A DNA stretch of 18,826 nucleotides from DASXMX01 sp035483795 (GCA_035483795.1 DATHPP010000502.1:1-18826), one strand, 5' to 3'. Positions 8,968 through 16,239 are shown, numbered from the stretch's first letter. Notes: generated by a model not told the origin, from the letters alone. Made by a program: numbers and translations.

Positions 8968-10536
8968 TCATCGCGCCTGCCCCATATGAAGCGGTGCGGT
9001 GGTAGGGCGGGTTGCTGGCGGGTGAGCGACCATGTCCACGTCGATCGCCGCCGTGAAGTACCGCCAGCCGCGTTTGAGGAACAACTGGTCGCGCAGCATT
9101 TCATCCACGCTCGGCTTGAGTAAACCTTTGAAACGTTGCTGCTTGTTGATAACCACCGCGACCGGCTTGGAGAAGTCGATCATCTGATCGTTGACGTAAA
9201 ACCGCAGCGTATTGACGTTGTCGATTGTCGCTTCGATCTGGTTGTCGTGTACCAGCGCGTGAACGGTACAGCTGTTTTCGTAAACCGTCATGTGCCCGCT
9301 GCTGCGGGGGAAGAACATCTGGAGTTCCTTGCCGGTGTCGAGCTGCTGATACATCTGCACCCAATCAATCCGATTGAACTGCACATCCGGCAGGCTGGTC
9401 TGGTCCCAGACCTCCTTCGGATAGAGCGGCCGGACTTTCGCCCGCATTTTCTGATAATCGCGCCCGACCACCTCATCGGATGGGGCGTGCCCCAGGTTCT
9501 TCGTCTCGTCAAAATCGACGTGAATGTCCAGATGCCGCAATTGCTCGACGAGCTGCGTCGCGAAGCTGACTTTGATGACTTTGTCCGAATCATCGTGCCA
9601 GATGACTGGCAGGACATTCCACAGGTTCGCCAGACGCGGCTTCTGCCATTGTTCGTTTGCGGCGCCCGCCAGCGGGTTGATCGCGGCAAAGTAGGTCGGG
9701 AAATGCAGCGCCACGTTCCAGACCCCCAGCGCCCCGGTCGAATGGCCAACCATGTAAACGCGTGCCGGGTCGATGTTCAGGCGGTTGGCCGTGTCCAGAA
9801 TCGGCTGAAGCACGCGGTTGATCCCGGTATAGCTGGGTCCCCACAGTTCGTTCAGGTCCAGCAGCGGCATCAGGACGACCGCATCCGGGTGCTTCGCCAG
9901 GTCGTCGTTGATCCAGGCGGTGTACAACTGGACGACGCGAGCGGCGTCGGGCGGGGGTTCGGACAGGAACACCGTCGCCGCCGGCAGCTTCACCACCAGC
10001 GGCCAGGGCCGCGTGCGATCGTAGGCTTTGGGAAGGCCCACGAAGTATTGAATTCCATACGCACCGAGCTTCTCGTTGACGTAGAAAACCCCCCCGCCGG
10101 CGAGGGTCGGCCAGTTGGCGCGAATCCGGCACAAGCGGCCCAGGACGTTGGGATCGATTCCCGTCGCCTGTAGTCCTGCGACGGTTGCCTTGCGGCCGGC
10201 GGCCGTCCGCATCTGGAAATATTTCTCGAGCAACTGATGCACCTGCTCGAGCTTGGGCGCCAGACTCGGGTCATACGCCTTCCCCAGCTCCGTGCGATAC
10301 ATCCCCTGCAACGTCGCCGGCGGAATACTTTCGCCCGCGGGAAAGTTATTGATCCCCGGCTCAAAAATCGGCACCGCCACCTGCGGCCGCTGGGCCGCCG
10401 CAGATCCCGCCATTGAAATCCAGAGTACCGTCGCCAAGACCGGGGACGAGACGGCTCTCCCGTGACACGGCTTTTCAAGCCGTGCCGAGAGACGATCTGA
10501 CTCGTGAAACCCGGCTTGATGAATCATCCGCCGCAT
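8968..10536 (-). CDS. Secreted alpha/beta hydrolase (esterase/S9-like family)
   Basis: The 522-residue product has a nucleophile elbow GHSTG in VYMVGHSTGALG, followed by a helix and strand as in alpha/beta hydrolases. WHDDSDKVI can supply the acid Asp and NLGHAPSDE the catalytic His, in the expected order. A hydrophobic stretch ending AGSAAAQ (about residues 32-49) reads as a signal peptide with cleavage after AAA, so it is probably exported. The C-terminal ~150 residues form a beta-rich extension that I do not recognise. The substrate is unknown; an ester or peptide bond is likely. The start is uncertain: ATG 10536 places a family B hairpin inside the N-terminal codons (RLEKPCHG), and the only later options are TTG 10437 or an internal ATG in the signal region, none with a good Shine-Dalgarno. 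Confidence 0.8.
   Translation of the reverse strand: MRRMIHQAGFHESDRLSARLEKPCHGRAVSSPVLATVLWISMAGSAAAQRPQVAVPIFEPGINNFPAGESIPPATLQGMYRTELGKAYDPSLAPKLEQVHQLLEKYFQMRTAAGRKATVAGLQATGIDPNVLGRLCRIRANWPTLAGGGVFYVNEKLGAYGIQYFVGLPKAYDRTRPWPLVVKLPAATVFLSEPPPDAARVVQLYTAWINDDLAKHPDAVVLMPLLDLNELWGPSYTGINRVLQPILDTANRLNIDPARVYMVGHSTGALGVWNVALHFPTYFAAINPLAGAANEQWQKPRLANLWNVLPVIWHDDSDKVIKVSFATQLVEQLRHLDIHVDFDETKNLGHAPSDEVVGRDYQKMRAKVRPLYPKEVWDQTSLPDVQFNRIDWVQMYQQLDTGKELQMFFPRSSGHMTVYENSCTVHALVHDNQIEATIDNVNTLRFYVNDQMIDFSKPVAVVINKQQRFKGLLKPSVDEMLRDQLFLKRGWRYFTAAIDVDMVAHPPATRPTTAPLHMGQAR
10462..10486 (+). repeat. Family B hairpin, copy 1
   Basis: The perfect 8-bp arms CACGGCTT and AAGCCGTG enclose the 3-nt loop TTC, preceded by GTGA. 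It lies inside the N-terminal codons of the hydrolase read on the other strand. It pairs in inverted orientation with copy 2, 60 bp to the right. Confidence 0.8.
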
Positions 10537-10546
10537 TGCACCGCCA

Positions 10547-10570
10547 GCACGGGTTGGAAACCCGTGTCAC
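10547..10570 (-). repeat. Family B hairpin, copy 2
   Basis: The perfect 8-bp arms CACGGGTT and AACCCGTG have loop GGA. Relative to copies 1 and 3, one stem pair is switched from C-G to G-C with complementarity kept. Read on the minus strand it carries the same GTGA flank as copy 1. It sits between the cyclophilin stop and the hydrolase start. Confidence 0.8.
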
Positions 10571-10605
10571 AGGGAGGCCATGGCACGTTGCCGTTGACGC
10601 CCCAA

Positions 10606-11088
10606 TTAGCTTTCCTGGATCGTCACCGCCTTGATCGTATCTCCCTGCTGGATGGAGTTGACTACATTTTGCCCGCTTTTGACCTGGCCGAAGACGGTGT
10701 GCTTGCCGTCCAGCCAATCGGTCACGACGTGGGTGACGAAGAACTGGCTGCCGTTGGTGTTCGGTCCGGCGTTGGCCATGGAAAGCGAGCCGACGCGATG
10801 CTTGTGCGGGTTGTTGCGGGTTTCGTCCTCGAAGCGGTAGCCCGGCCCGCCGCGGCCCGTGCCCTCGGGATCGCCGCCCTGGATCATGAAATTCTCGATT
10901 ACCCGGTGAAACTTGGTGCCGTCGTAGAAATGGTCGCGGGCGAGGAAAACGAAGTTATTCACCGTCTTGGGCGCGTCCTTGGTGAACAAGTCGCAGACGA
11001 TCGTGCCCTTGGAGGTTTCGATCGTGGCCGTGTAGTTTTTGGCGCTGTCGATCGTCATCTGCGGCGGGCTGGAATACTGCTTGGCCAT
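10606..11088 (-). CDS. Cyclophilin-type peptidyl-prolyl cis-trans isomerase
   Basis: This 160-residue single-domain cyclophilin catalyses cis-trans isomerisation of Xaa-Pro bonds. The signature residues are present: FHRV with catalytic R62 (60-63), IQGGDP (69-74), the GSQFFVT strand (113-119) and LDGKHTVFG (126-134). The loop before the active site reads ANAGPNTNGSQ, as in the bacterial PpiB group. There is no signal peptide, so it is probably cytoplasmic. The start at 11088 is supported by a GGAG Shine-Dalgarno 5 nt upstream. It is the first of three minus-strand genes, with the hydrolase 69 bp downstream, although a hairpin intervenes. Confidence 0.95.
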   Translation of the reverse strand: MAKQYSSPPQMTIDSAKNYTATIETSKGTIVCDLFTKDAPKTVNNFVFLARDHFYDGTKFHRVIENFMIQGGDPEGTGRGGPGYRFEDETRNNPHKHRVGSLSMANAGPNTNGSQFFVTHVVTDWLDGKHTVFGQVKSGQNVVNSIQQGDTIKAVTIQES

Positions 11089-11257
11089 GGAAGCTCCGGT
11101 TGAGGATTAAAGCGGTCGCGTCGGCGCCGCATCGAGTTCAGAAGCGTTGACCAATCGGGCGCGGAAGTCAACATTCCATGTCGTGGGAATTGCCCCCTAG
11201 GCGCTTCTGGCCGGCATTGCCCGCCCTACAGACATGCCGTAGCATCTGGCCCCGCCA

Positions 11258-12355
11258 ATGAGCACCACCTACACAGTCATGCCCGGAGAGGTCCACGACC
11301 GGCTGGTCGCGGCGGCATTTGGCAAACGCGGCTACACTGCCGACGAAGCCGCCGCCGCGGCGCGGTTCAGCAACATGGCCTCGCTTCACGGCATCCGAAC
11401 CCACAACGCCATCAAGGCCCTGCACCTCGATCAGCACCTGGGTTCCGGTGGGGGAGGTTGTAAGCCCGGTGCGTCCATCGAGAAGCTTCCATCCAAATAC
11501 AAAGCGGTCCAACGCTGGAATGCCAACCGCAAGCTGGGCATGGCGGTTGCTTTTGAAGCGATGGACGACTGCATGAAAATGGCCGACGAGTACGGCTGCG
11601 GGACCGTCGCCGTCGACAACGCGTTTCATTACCTGTGGGGCGGCGGGTACGTCATCGATGCCGCCGACAAGGGCTACATCGCCTACACCAACTGCACCGC
11701 CGCACTGGCCGAAGTGGTTCCGTTCGGCGGCAAGTATCCGACGCTCGGCACCAATCCGCATTCCTGGGGATTTCCGACTCGCGACGCGGTCGGGTTCAAC
11801 ATCTGCGTCGACTGGGCGACCAGCACGGTGGCGATGGGCCGCGTGCAGCAGTTCGTGCGGGAAGGGCGGATGCTTCCGCCGGGCAGCGGGGTCGACAAGG
11901 ACGGCAAAGAAACTTGCGATCCCAATAAAGTGTACGCGCTGCTTCCCTTCGGCCAGCACAAGGGGTATGGGCTGGCGCTCATCGACGAGCTGTATTCCGC
12001 GTTCATCGGCGGATCGATCCCCACCCTGCGCAGTCGCTGGAAGCTGGGGCCGGAAGACGAAAAACGAACACCGACGTTCTTCTTCCAATGCATCCGCGCC
12101 GATGCCCTGGACTGCGGCGACTTCGCCCAGGGCCGGAACCAGGCGCAAAACGTCGCCGCGGTTTTGGCCGACATCCGCGGCCACGGCAACGGGGGCGCGC
12201 TCCTGCCCGGCCAGCTCGAAGCCGAGGCCGCCGCCCTCAGCCGCAAGCACGGCGGCCTGCTCTTCACCGCCGCGGAAATGCAGGCGTTCTCTGAAATCGC
12301 CAAGGAAGCGGATGTCGCTTTCGATCCAAAGTCGCTCAAGACGGTGGAAATGTGA
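11258..12355 (+). CDS. Ldh_2 family NAD(P)-dependent oxidoreductase (malate/L-lactate dehydrogenase-like)
   Basis: This 365-residue enzyme belongs to the malate/L-lactate/ureidoglycolate dehydrogenase family (also 2,3-diketo-L-gulonate reductase), which has a cofactor fold distinct from Rossmann dehydrogenases. Seen are SLHGIRTH with the family catalytic histidine at H44, LGMAVAFEAMD, YTNCTAALAEVVPFGG, LGTNPHSWGFP and LPFGQHKGYGLALIDELYSA, all hallmark segments. It interconverts a 2-hydroxy acid and a 2-keto acid; the exact substrate cannot be read from sequence. The start at 11258 lacks a clear Shine-Dalgarno. The gene diverges from the cyclophilin across a 169-bp spacer. Downstream, after a transposase island, lies an SDR dehydrogenase, so a sugar-acid pathway is possible but unproven. 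Confidence 0.9.
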   Translation: MSTTYTVMPGEVHDRLVAAAFGKRGYTADEAAAAARFSNMASLHGIRTHNAIKALHLDQHLGSGGGGCKPGASIEKLPSKYKAVQRWNANRKLGMAVAFEAMDDCMKMADEYGCGTVAVDNAFHYLWGGGYVIDAADKGYIAYTNCTAALAEVVPFGGKYPTLGTNPHSWGFPTRDAVGFNICVDWATSTVAMGRVQQFVREGRMLPPGSGVDKDGKETCDPNKVYALLPFGQHKGYGLALIDELYSAFIGGSIPTLRSRWKLGPEDEKRTPTFFFQCIRADALDCGDFAQGRNQAQNVAAVLADIRGHGNGGALLPGQLEAEAAALSRKHGGLLFTAAEMQAFSEIAKEADVAFDPKSLKTVEM

Positions 12356-12371
12356 ACGAGGCGGCTCTGGG

Positions 12372-12399
12372 GGTGCAGGCTGGAAAGCCCGCACCACAA
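12372..12399 (+). repeat. Family C REP-like hairpin R1
   Basis: The stem arms GGTGCAGGCT and AGCCCGCACC flank a GGAA loop and are followed by ACAA. One stem position carries C instead of T, giving one mismatched (A-C) pair; read on the other strand it is a G-T wobble. It begins 16 nt after the dehydrogenase stop codon. With R2 it forms an inverted pair. Confidence 0.9.
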
Positions 12400-12423
12400 A
12401 TGATGCAGAACGTCGATCGGCAA

Positions 12424-12451
12424 TTGTGGTGCAGGCTTTCCAGCCTGCACC
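12424..12451 (-). repeat. Family C REP-like hairpin R2
   Basis: This is the same hairpin as R1 in inverted orientation: TTGTG flank, arms GGTGCAGGCT and AGCCTGCACC, loop TTCC. It lies 45 nt before the transposase ATG. R1 and R2 are nearly full reverse complements over 28 nt, so the pair can also fold into one long stem. Confidence 0.9.
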
Positions 12452-12496
12452 TTCAAGCATTTGCCGGTTGACGATCAATACAGCGCAGTGAGTAGG

Positions 12497-13102
12497 ATGG
12501 AATTCGTCGATCCTCGCAAGACGCCGTTCGTTCCCGTGAGGTGGCGCGGCGAGCTTCCGCATCTTTACAAGCCCGGGTGTTGTTATTTTGCGACATTTCG
12601 CCTGGCCGACGCTATATTGTACCGCCCCCGAGGCAGATCGCGCGCAGAGCCGGACGCGTTCGAGGACCCGGCGGAACTGCTTCGGGACTATGATCCGCCG
12701 ATCACGCTCGGCTCATGTGCTCTATCAATGCCCCAAGTGGCGGAGCTCACTCAGCGCGCGATTCTTCATTTTAATACGGCGCGATATGAGCTGGTGTCGT
12801 GGTGCGTTATGCCGAACCACGTACATGTTGTCTTCGCTCCACTGGTGGGAAACCGCGTCGACGAGATCCTTCACTCGTGGAAGGGATATACGGCACGCGA
12901 GGCGAATCGACTGTTGGATAGGAGCGGGCCATTCTGGGAACGAGAATCGTTCGACCACTTGATCCGCACCGCCGAGGCCGTGGAGCGGTTCTCGGAGTAC
13001 GTGGAACAGAATCCTGTGAAGGCCGGGCTGTGTGCGGATGCCGCGGACTGGCCGTACAGCAGCGCCGGCACAGGTTTTCAGTCGCCGCTCGGCCAACGGT
13101 GA
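12497..13102 (+). CDS. REP-associated tyrosine transposase (RAYT, Y1/HUH family)
   Basis: The 201-residue product has the single-strand transposase signature of the IS200-like Y1 family. The metal-binding HUH motif is in MPNHVHVVF (H108 and H110), and a catalytic Tyr is likely Y168 in YVEQNPVKAGL. The surrounding stretches PGCCYFATFRLAD, SWKGYTAREAN and FWERESFDHLIR are typical of RAYTs, which cut and join short palindromic REP hairpins as single strands. The motifs are intact, so it may be active. ATG 12497 fits the usual RAYT N-terminus (MEFxDPR); in-frame TTG 12461 and GTG 12488 are alternatives. Five hairpins of one family flank it, which supports the assignment. Confidence 0.92.
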   Translation: MEFVDPRKTPFVPVRWRGELPHLYKPGCCYFATFRLADAILYRPRGRSRAEPDAFEDPAELLRDYDPPITLGSCALSMPQVAELTQRAILHFNTARYELVSWCVMPNHVHVVFAPLVGNRVDEILHSWKGYTAREANRLLDRSGPFWERESFDHLIRTAEAVERFSEYVEQNPVKAGLCADAADWPYSSAGTGFQSPLGQR

Positions 13103-13107
13103 ACGCC

Positions 13108-13135
13108 GGTGCAGGCTGGAAAGCCTGCACCACAA
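13108..13135 (+). repeat. Family C REP-like hairpin R3
   Basis: A perfect 10-bp stem (GGTGCAGGCT / AGCCTGCACC) with loop GGAA is followed by ACAA, in the same orientation as R1. It starts 5 nt after the transposase stop codon, so it will be in the 3' end of the transposase message. No T-run follows, so it does not look like a rho-independent terminator. Confidence 0.9.
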
Positions 13136-13237
13136 GCGCTGGCGACTTCGGTGACTGCGGTCTTCACTAAGGTGCGGGTTTTTCAACTTGCAGATTTAAG
13201 AAGGTGGTCACAGGCGGACAGTCTGAATCGGGAGTGA

Positions 13238-13265
13238 TTGTGGTGCAGGCTTTCCAGCCTGCACC
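13238..13265 (-). repeat. Family C REP-like hairpin R4
   Basis: A perfect 10-bp stem with TTCC loop carries a TTGTG flank on its left, orientation as R2. It pairs with R5 across a 21-nt spacer in the opposite order to R1/R2. Confidence 0.9.
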
Positions 13266-13280
13266 TCCTCAAACTGATAA

Positions 13281-13321
13281 GGGAGAGGTGCCGGCTGGAA
13301 AGCCTGCACCACAAAGCCATG
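13281..13321 (+). promoter_or_regulatory. Possible hairpin-bridged ribosome binding site of the SDR gene
   Basis: A purine-rich GGGAGAGG containing GGAG begins at 13281, too far (over 30 nt) from the ATG at 13319 for normal initiation. Hairpin R5 (13287-13310) lies exactly between them. If it folds in the mRNA, only about 8 nt remain between the stem base and the ATG, a workable spacing. No other Shine-Dalgarno is present next to the start. This is an inference from geometry. Confidence 0.4.
13287..13314 (+). repeat. Family C REP-like hairpin R5
   Basis: Arms GGTGCCGGCT and AGCCTGCACC have one mismatched pair and loop GGAA, followed by ACAA; orientation as R1 and R3. It ends 4 nt before the SDR start codon, so it lies in the 5' leader of that gene. 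Confidence 0.88.
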
Positions 13322-14098
13322 CCTTACTCGGGCCTCGATATTTCTGAAAAAGTATGCTTGGTCACCGGCGGCACCAGCGGGATCGGGCGGGCGATGGCGA
13401 TGGGGTTCGCGGCGGCGGGGGCGCGGGTCGCCGCCGGGTCCAGCAGCGCCGAGAAAGTCGCCGGCATTCAAAAAGAATTGGGACCTGAGCATCTGGCGGT
13501 TCGAATCGACGTGGCCGACGAGCAGAGCGTTAAAACCGCGGTCGCGCAGACGGTCGCGAGATTCGGCCGGCTCGACGCGGTCGTGAACGCCGCCGGCATC
13601 ATCAAACGCCAACCGTCCCTGGAAATGCCACCGGCGGAGTTCGAGCGGATCCTCCGTGTCAACCTCACCGGCAGCTTCATCGTCGCCCAGGCCGCCGGGC
13701 GGGTGATGAAGGAGCGAACGCCCGATGCCAGAGGCCAGCGCGGCGCGATCGTCCTCATCGCCTCGCTCAACTCCTACATTTCGCTTACCGAAGTCCTGGC
13801 GTACGCGTGCAGCAAATCCGGCGTCCTGGGCCTGGTCCGGGGTTTGGCCAACGAATGGGCCCAGCACGGCATTCGCGTGAACGGCATCGCGCCGGGCGTG
13901 TTTCCGACGGAATTGAACCGCCCATTGATTGAGGGGACGCCCCGGGGGGCCTGGCTCAAGCAACACACGCCCTTGGGGAGATTTGGCGATGCCGACGAAC
14001 TCGTCGGAGCGGCGATCTACCTGATTTCCCCGTCGGCAAGTTACACGTCGGGCGAGACGATCATCGTCGATGGCGGCTTTCTCTCAAAAGGCGTTTGA
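13319..14098 (+). CDS. SDR-family NAD(P)-dependent oxidoreductase
   Basis: This 259-residue classical short-chain dehydrogenase has cofactor motif TGGTSGIG (16-23), structural NAAG (90-93) and the full catalytic tetrad N115, S149, Y162 and K166 (YxxxK). The C-terminal SGETIIVDGGF is typical of the family. The overall style resembles gluconate 5-dehydrogenase or 2-deoxy-D-gluconate 3-dehydrogenase, but substrate specificity cannot be fixed. ATG 13319 gives the normal family length; in-frame TTG 13238 would start inside a hairpin and is rejected. The 3' end overlaps the convergent acyltransferase-like gene by 15 bp. It may belong with the Ldh_2-family gene upstream, from which the transposase island separates it. 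Confidence 0.92.
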   Translation: MPYSGLDISEKVCLVTGGTSGIGRAMAMGFAAAGARVAAGSSSAEKVAGIQKELGPEHLAVRIDVADEQSVKTAVAQTVARFGRLDAVVNAAGIIKRQPSLEMPPAEFERILRVNLTGSFIVAQAAGRVMKERTPDARGQRGAIVLIASLNSYISLTEVLAYACSKSGVLGLVRGLANEWAQHGIRVNGIAPGVFPTELNRPLIEGTPRGAWLKQHTPLGRFGDADELVGAAIYLISPSASYTSGETIIVDGGFLSKGV

Positions 14099-15412
14099 TT
14101 CCTCCCGCGTCCTGGAGTGGGATCGCGCGGCGTCGCTCAGCCGATCCAACAGCGACCCGGCCATTTCCCGCGACCGCTCCGGAGGCATCAGCGCCGCCCG
14201 GCAGGTGAGCGCGACGGTCAGCCGCGAACCCAGCGTCGTCGTCGAAAAGACCAGTGGCACCATCGGTCCGGTCGGGGAAATTCGCCAGTACTCCAGGATC
14301 GGATCCGGATGATATTGAACGGCCCAGGTGTCGTTCATGTTGACGTTCGAGAGCCCGCCGGACGTCGGCATTTCCTTGCGATAGAAGTGGTAGAGGTTCT
14401 TGTCGGGGACGAACCGATCGAGTGCCATGGCGGCGGCCATCCACAGCATGCTCGCCTGTGGAAGGCCGCTTTGCTTGTGGACGCAGTTTTGCGCCGCCAC
14501 ACATTTAAGGAGCCGCGGCCAGTCCTTCAGCACCTGCGGCCGGCAAATCACCTGCGTGAAGCCCAGAAACAGGCCGAACGTGTCGTTCAAATCGTCGGCG
14601 GCATGCCGGCGCAGATCGACGATCGAGCCGACGGCGATGTCGGGCCGGTTCCGCCGCGCCTGTGTCGGCACGTACGCGTCGCATGCTTCCGCCACCCCCG
14701 CCAGCAGCACATCGTGTACTTTGCACCTTTCGGCTTTGGCCAGCGAGCGCAAGGCGTCGATCAGCCCGTCAGCCGTCCGATGCAGGGTGACGCGAACCGG
14801 ATAGTCGCGCAGCCCGTTGCACTTCACCTTGCGGACGCGACGGTAGCGCATGTGCGCGCGGAAATTCGATAACACGGTATCGTCGAGCCGCCAATTCGCG
14901 CGGCTTCCGAACAGATGCCAGTAGCCCTTGCGGGAGTGACGGACCGGCGCCTGCCGCGCCATCGCGGGGTCGAACAGTCGCCCGAACCATTCCCGCAGAA
15001 CCGACCGGATCGACACGCTGTCGGCAACCCAGTGCTGATAGACGACCCCAAAATAAAATGAGTCATCCTGCTGCAACAGGAATGGCCGGAACGGCGGCTC
15101 GTCCGCGTGATCGAACGGCCGGTTCAGCTCGCGCGTCAGATGGTCTTCCAGCGATGTCCCCAACGGAAGCACGGCCAGCGGATATCGCACGAATTCACCA
15201 TTGAGCGCTTCATGGCGGAATCGCTGGTCATCGACGATGTGGACCCGCCCCAAGCCCAGCGTTCGCAGCGCATCGGCCCAGGCGCCAGCCGCATCAGAGG
15301 GGCTCAGGCGGCGGCCGATCCGCATCACCTGGCCGGCGTTATAAGGATGAACCGCCTCCCAGCGGCGAGTTAGCCTCTGGAATAGATTGAGTCCGTTCTC
15401 GGTCATAATCAT
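14084..15412 (-). CDS. Condensation-domain-like acyltransferase (CoA-dependent acyltransferase superfamily)
   Basis: This 442-residue standalone protein has a QHWVADS segment (126-132) matching the HHxxxD catalytic motif of condensation/wax-ester-synthase/BAHD-type acyltransferases, with H127 as the catalytic base, D131 structural and Trp in place of the second His. Other superfamily-like features are the N-terminal RPFDHADEPPFRPFL (98-112), a central helix with VHDVLLAGVAEA, and SGGLSNVNM near the floor-loop region. It would transfer an acyl group to an alcohol or amine; no carrier protein or adenylation domain lies nearby. Start ATG 15412 or 15406 is possible; upstream TCAGG is a weak Shine-Dalgarno. 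It diverges from the PAP2 gene across 131 bp, where I see no convincing promoter. Confidence 0.72.
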   Translation of the reverse strand: MIMTENGLNLFQRLTRRWEAVHPYNAGQVMRIGRRLSPSDAAGAWADALRTLGLGRVHIVDDQRFRHEALNGEFVRYPLAVLPLGTSLEDHLTRELNRPFDHADEPPFRPFLLQQDDSFYFGVVYQHWVADSVSIRSVLREWFGRLFDPAMARQAPVRHSRKGYWHLFGSRANWRLDDTVLSNFRAHMRYRRVRKVKCNGLRDYPVRVTLHRTADGLIDALRSLAKAERCKVHDVLLAGVAEACDAYVPTQARRNRPDIAVGSIVDLRRHAADDLNDTFGLFLGFTQVICRPQVLKDWPRLLKCVAAQNCVHKQSGLPQASMLWMAAAMALDRFVPDKNLYHFYRKEMPTSGGLSNVNMNDTWAVQYHPDPILEYWRISPTGPMVPLVFSTTTLGSRLTVALTCRAALMPPERSREMAGSLLDRLSDAARSHSRTREESNAF

Positions 15413-15543
15413 TCAGCCTGATCAATATGCGGCATGGCCGCGATGCTGACAACTGCCACTTTTTGTAAATGTAACGGTTGGTCGGCGGTTGGGGTCGGTA
15501 TCGCTTGACTTAGCGCCAACCACTGTGAAGATCGCAGAAGTTG

Positions 15544-16218
15544 ATGAATCGTTTCCGCGGCCGATTGTTGCTCCTGCTGTTGCTGTGGATGGCAGCGATA
15601 GCGCTTGCGCTGCTCGTGGACACGCGGGTTGCGCAATGGGTACACGATTCCACGCCGCTGCACAAGGACAGTTGGCTGGTGAGGCTGGTGCGATTGCCGG
15701 GAAATTATGTGTTCGTGTTGGGGGCCGGCGTTGTCCTTCTGCTGCTGGATCGCCGGCGGTGGGTGGCGGCGCTGCCGGTGATCCTGAGCGGGCCGGCGGT
15801 GGGGGCGAGCTACGTTTTGCTCAAGTGGATTGTCGGCCGCAGACGACCTGTGCTGGAGATTGCTCCGTTCACCCTGCACCCGTTCATGCACGGGTTGAAG
15901 GGGCTGATCCTATCGGTGAGCGGGCTGTCGTTCCCGTCGGGAGACGCGACGATGGCGTTTGCCGCCGCGGCGTGCATGGCGGTGGCGCTTCCGCGATGGT
16001 CGGTGGCGTTTTTTGCCTGGGCGGTGTTGGTTGCTGCGGAGCGGGTCCTGGAAAATGCCCACTACGTCAGCGACGTCGTGGCCGGCGCCGGATTGGGTAT
16101 CTTGTGCGCCTGGGTTGCGGTGTTGATCTCGCGACGGATTCTCACCCGGAAGCCCGATCGCCAGGTTGATGGAGCCGCCTCGATGCGAACGCTGGCCCCG
16201 GCGGCTGCGGCAGATTGA
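15544..16218 (+). CDS. PAP2-superfamily membrane phosphatase
   Basis: This 224-residue protein is hydrophobic, with about five or six membrane segments. The three PAP2 motifs are present: KWIVGRRRP (K94 to P102, the KX6RP motif), PSGD (131-134) and ERVLENAHYVSD with R167, nucleophile-type H173 and D177. The usual PSGH is PSGD here, so the first histidine is replaced by aspartate. Family members remove phosphate from lipid phosphates such as phosphatidate, phosphatidylglycerophosphate or undecaprenyl pyrophosphate. ATG 15544 is preferred over TTG 15541. The glycosyltransferase gene follows 21 bp downstream on the same strand, suggesting an operon acting on polyprenyl-phosphate sugars. Confidence 0.88.
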   Translation: MNRFRGRLLLLLLLWMAAIALALLVDTRVAQWVHDSTPLHKDSWLVRLVRLPGNYVFVLGAGVVLLLLDRRRWVAALPVILSGPAVGASYVLLKWIVGRRRPVLEIAPFTLHPFMHGLKGLILSVSGLSFPSGDATMAFAAAACMAVALPRWSVAFFAWAVLVAAERVLENAHYVSDVVAGAGLGILCAWVAVLISRRILTRKPDRQVDGAASMRTLAPAAAAD

Positions 16219-16239
16219 ACAGCAGAAATCGGACGGCGC

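Noticed and set aside
9136..10173. Plus-strand frame of 345 codons opposite the hydrolase
   Set aside because: The minus strand carries an intact hydrolase with a GHSTG elbow, Asp and His in order; the plus frame shows only shadow composition.
11147..11175. Promoter TTGACC with 17-nt spacer before the Ldh_2-family gene
   Set aside because: The -10 hexamer AACATT matches the consensus at only three positions; not strong enough to call.
13108..13135. Rho-independent terminator after the transposase
   Set aside because: The stem is strong but is followed by ACAAGCGCTGG with no T-run, and it is identical to the other family C repeats.
12372..13314. CRISPR array
   Set aside because: The repeats are palindromic, alternate in orientation and have irregular spacing, with a transposase gene between them; there are no cas genes.
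15505..15533. Promoter TTGACT before the PAP2 gene
   Set aside because: The corresponding -10 position (AAGATC) fits poorly and would place the start at the ribosome binding region.
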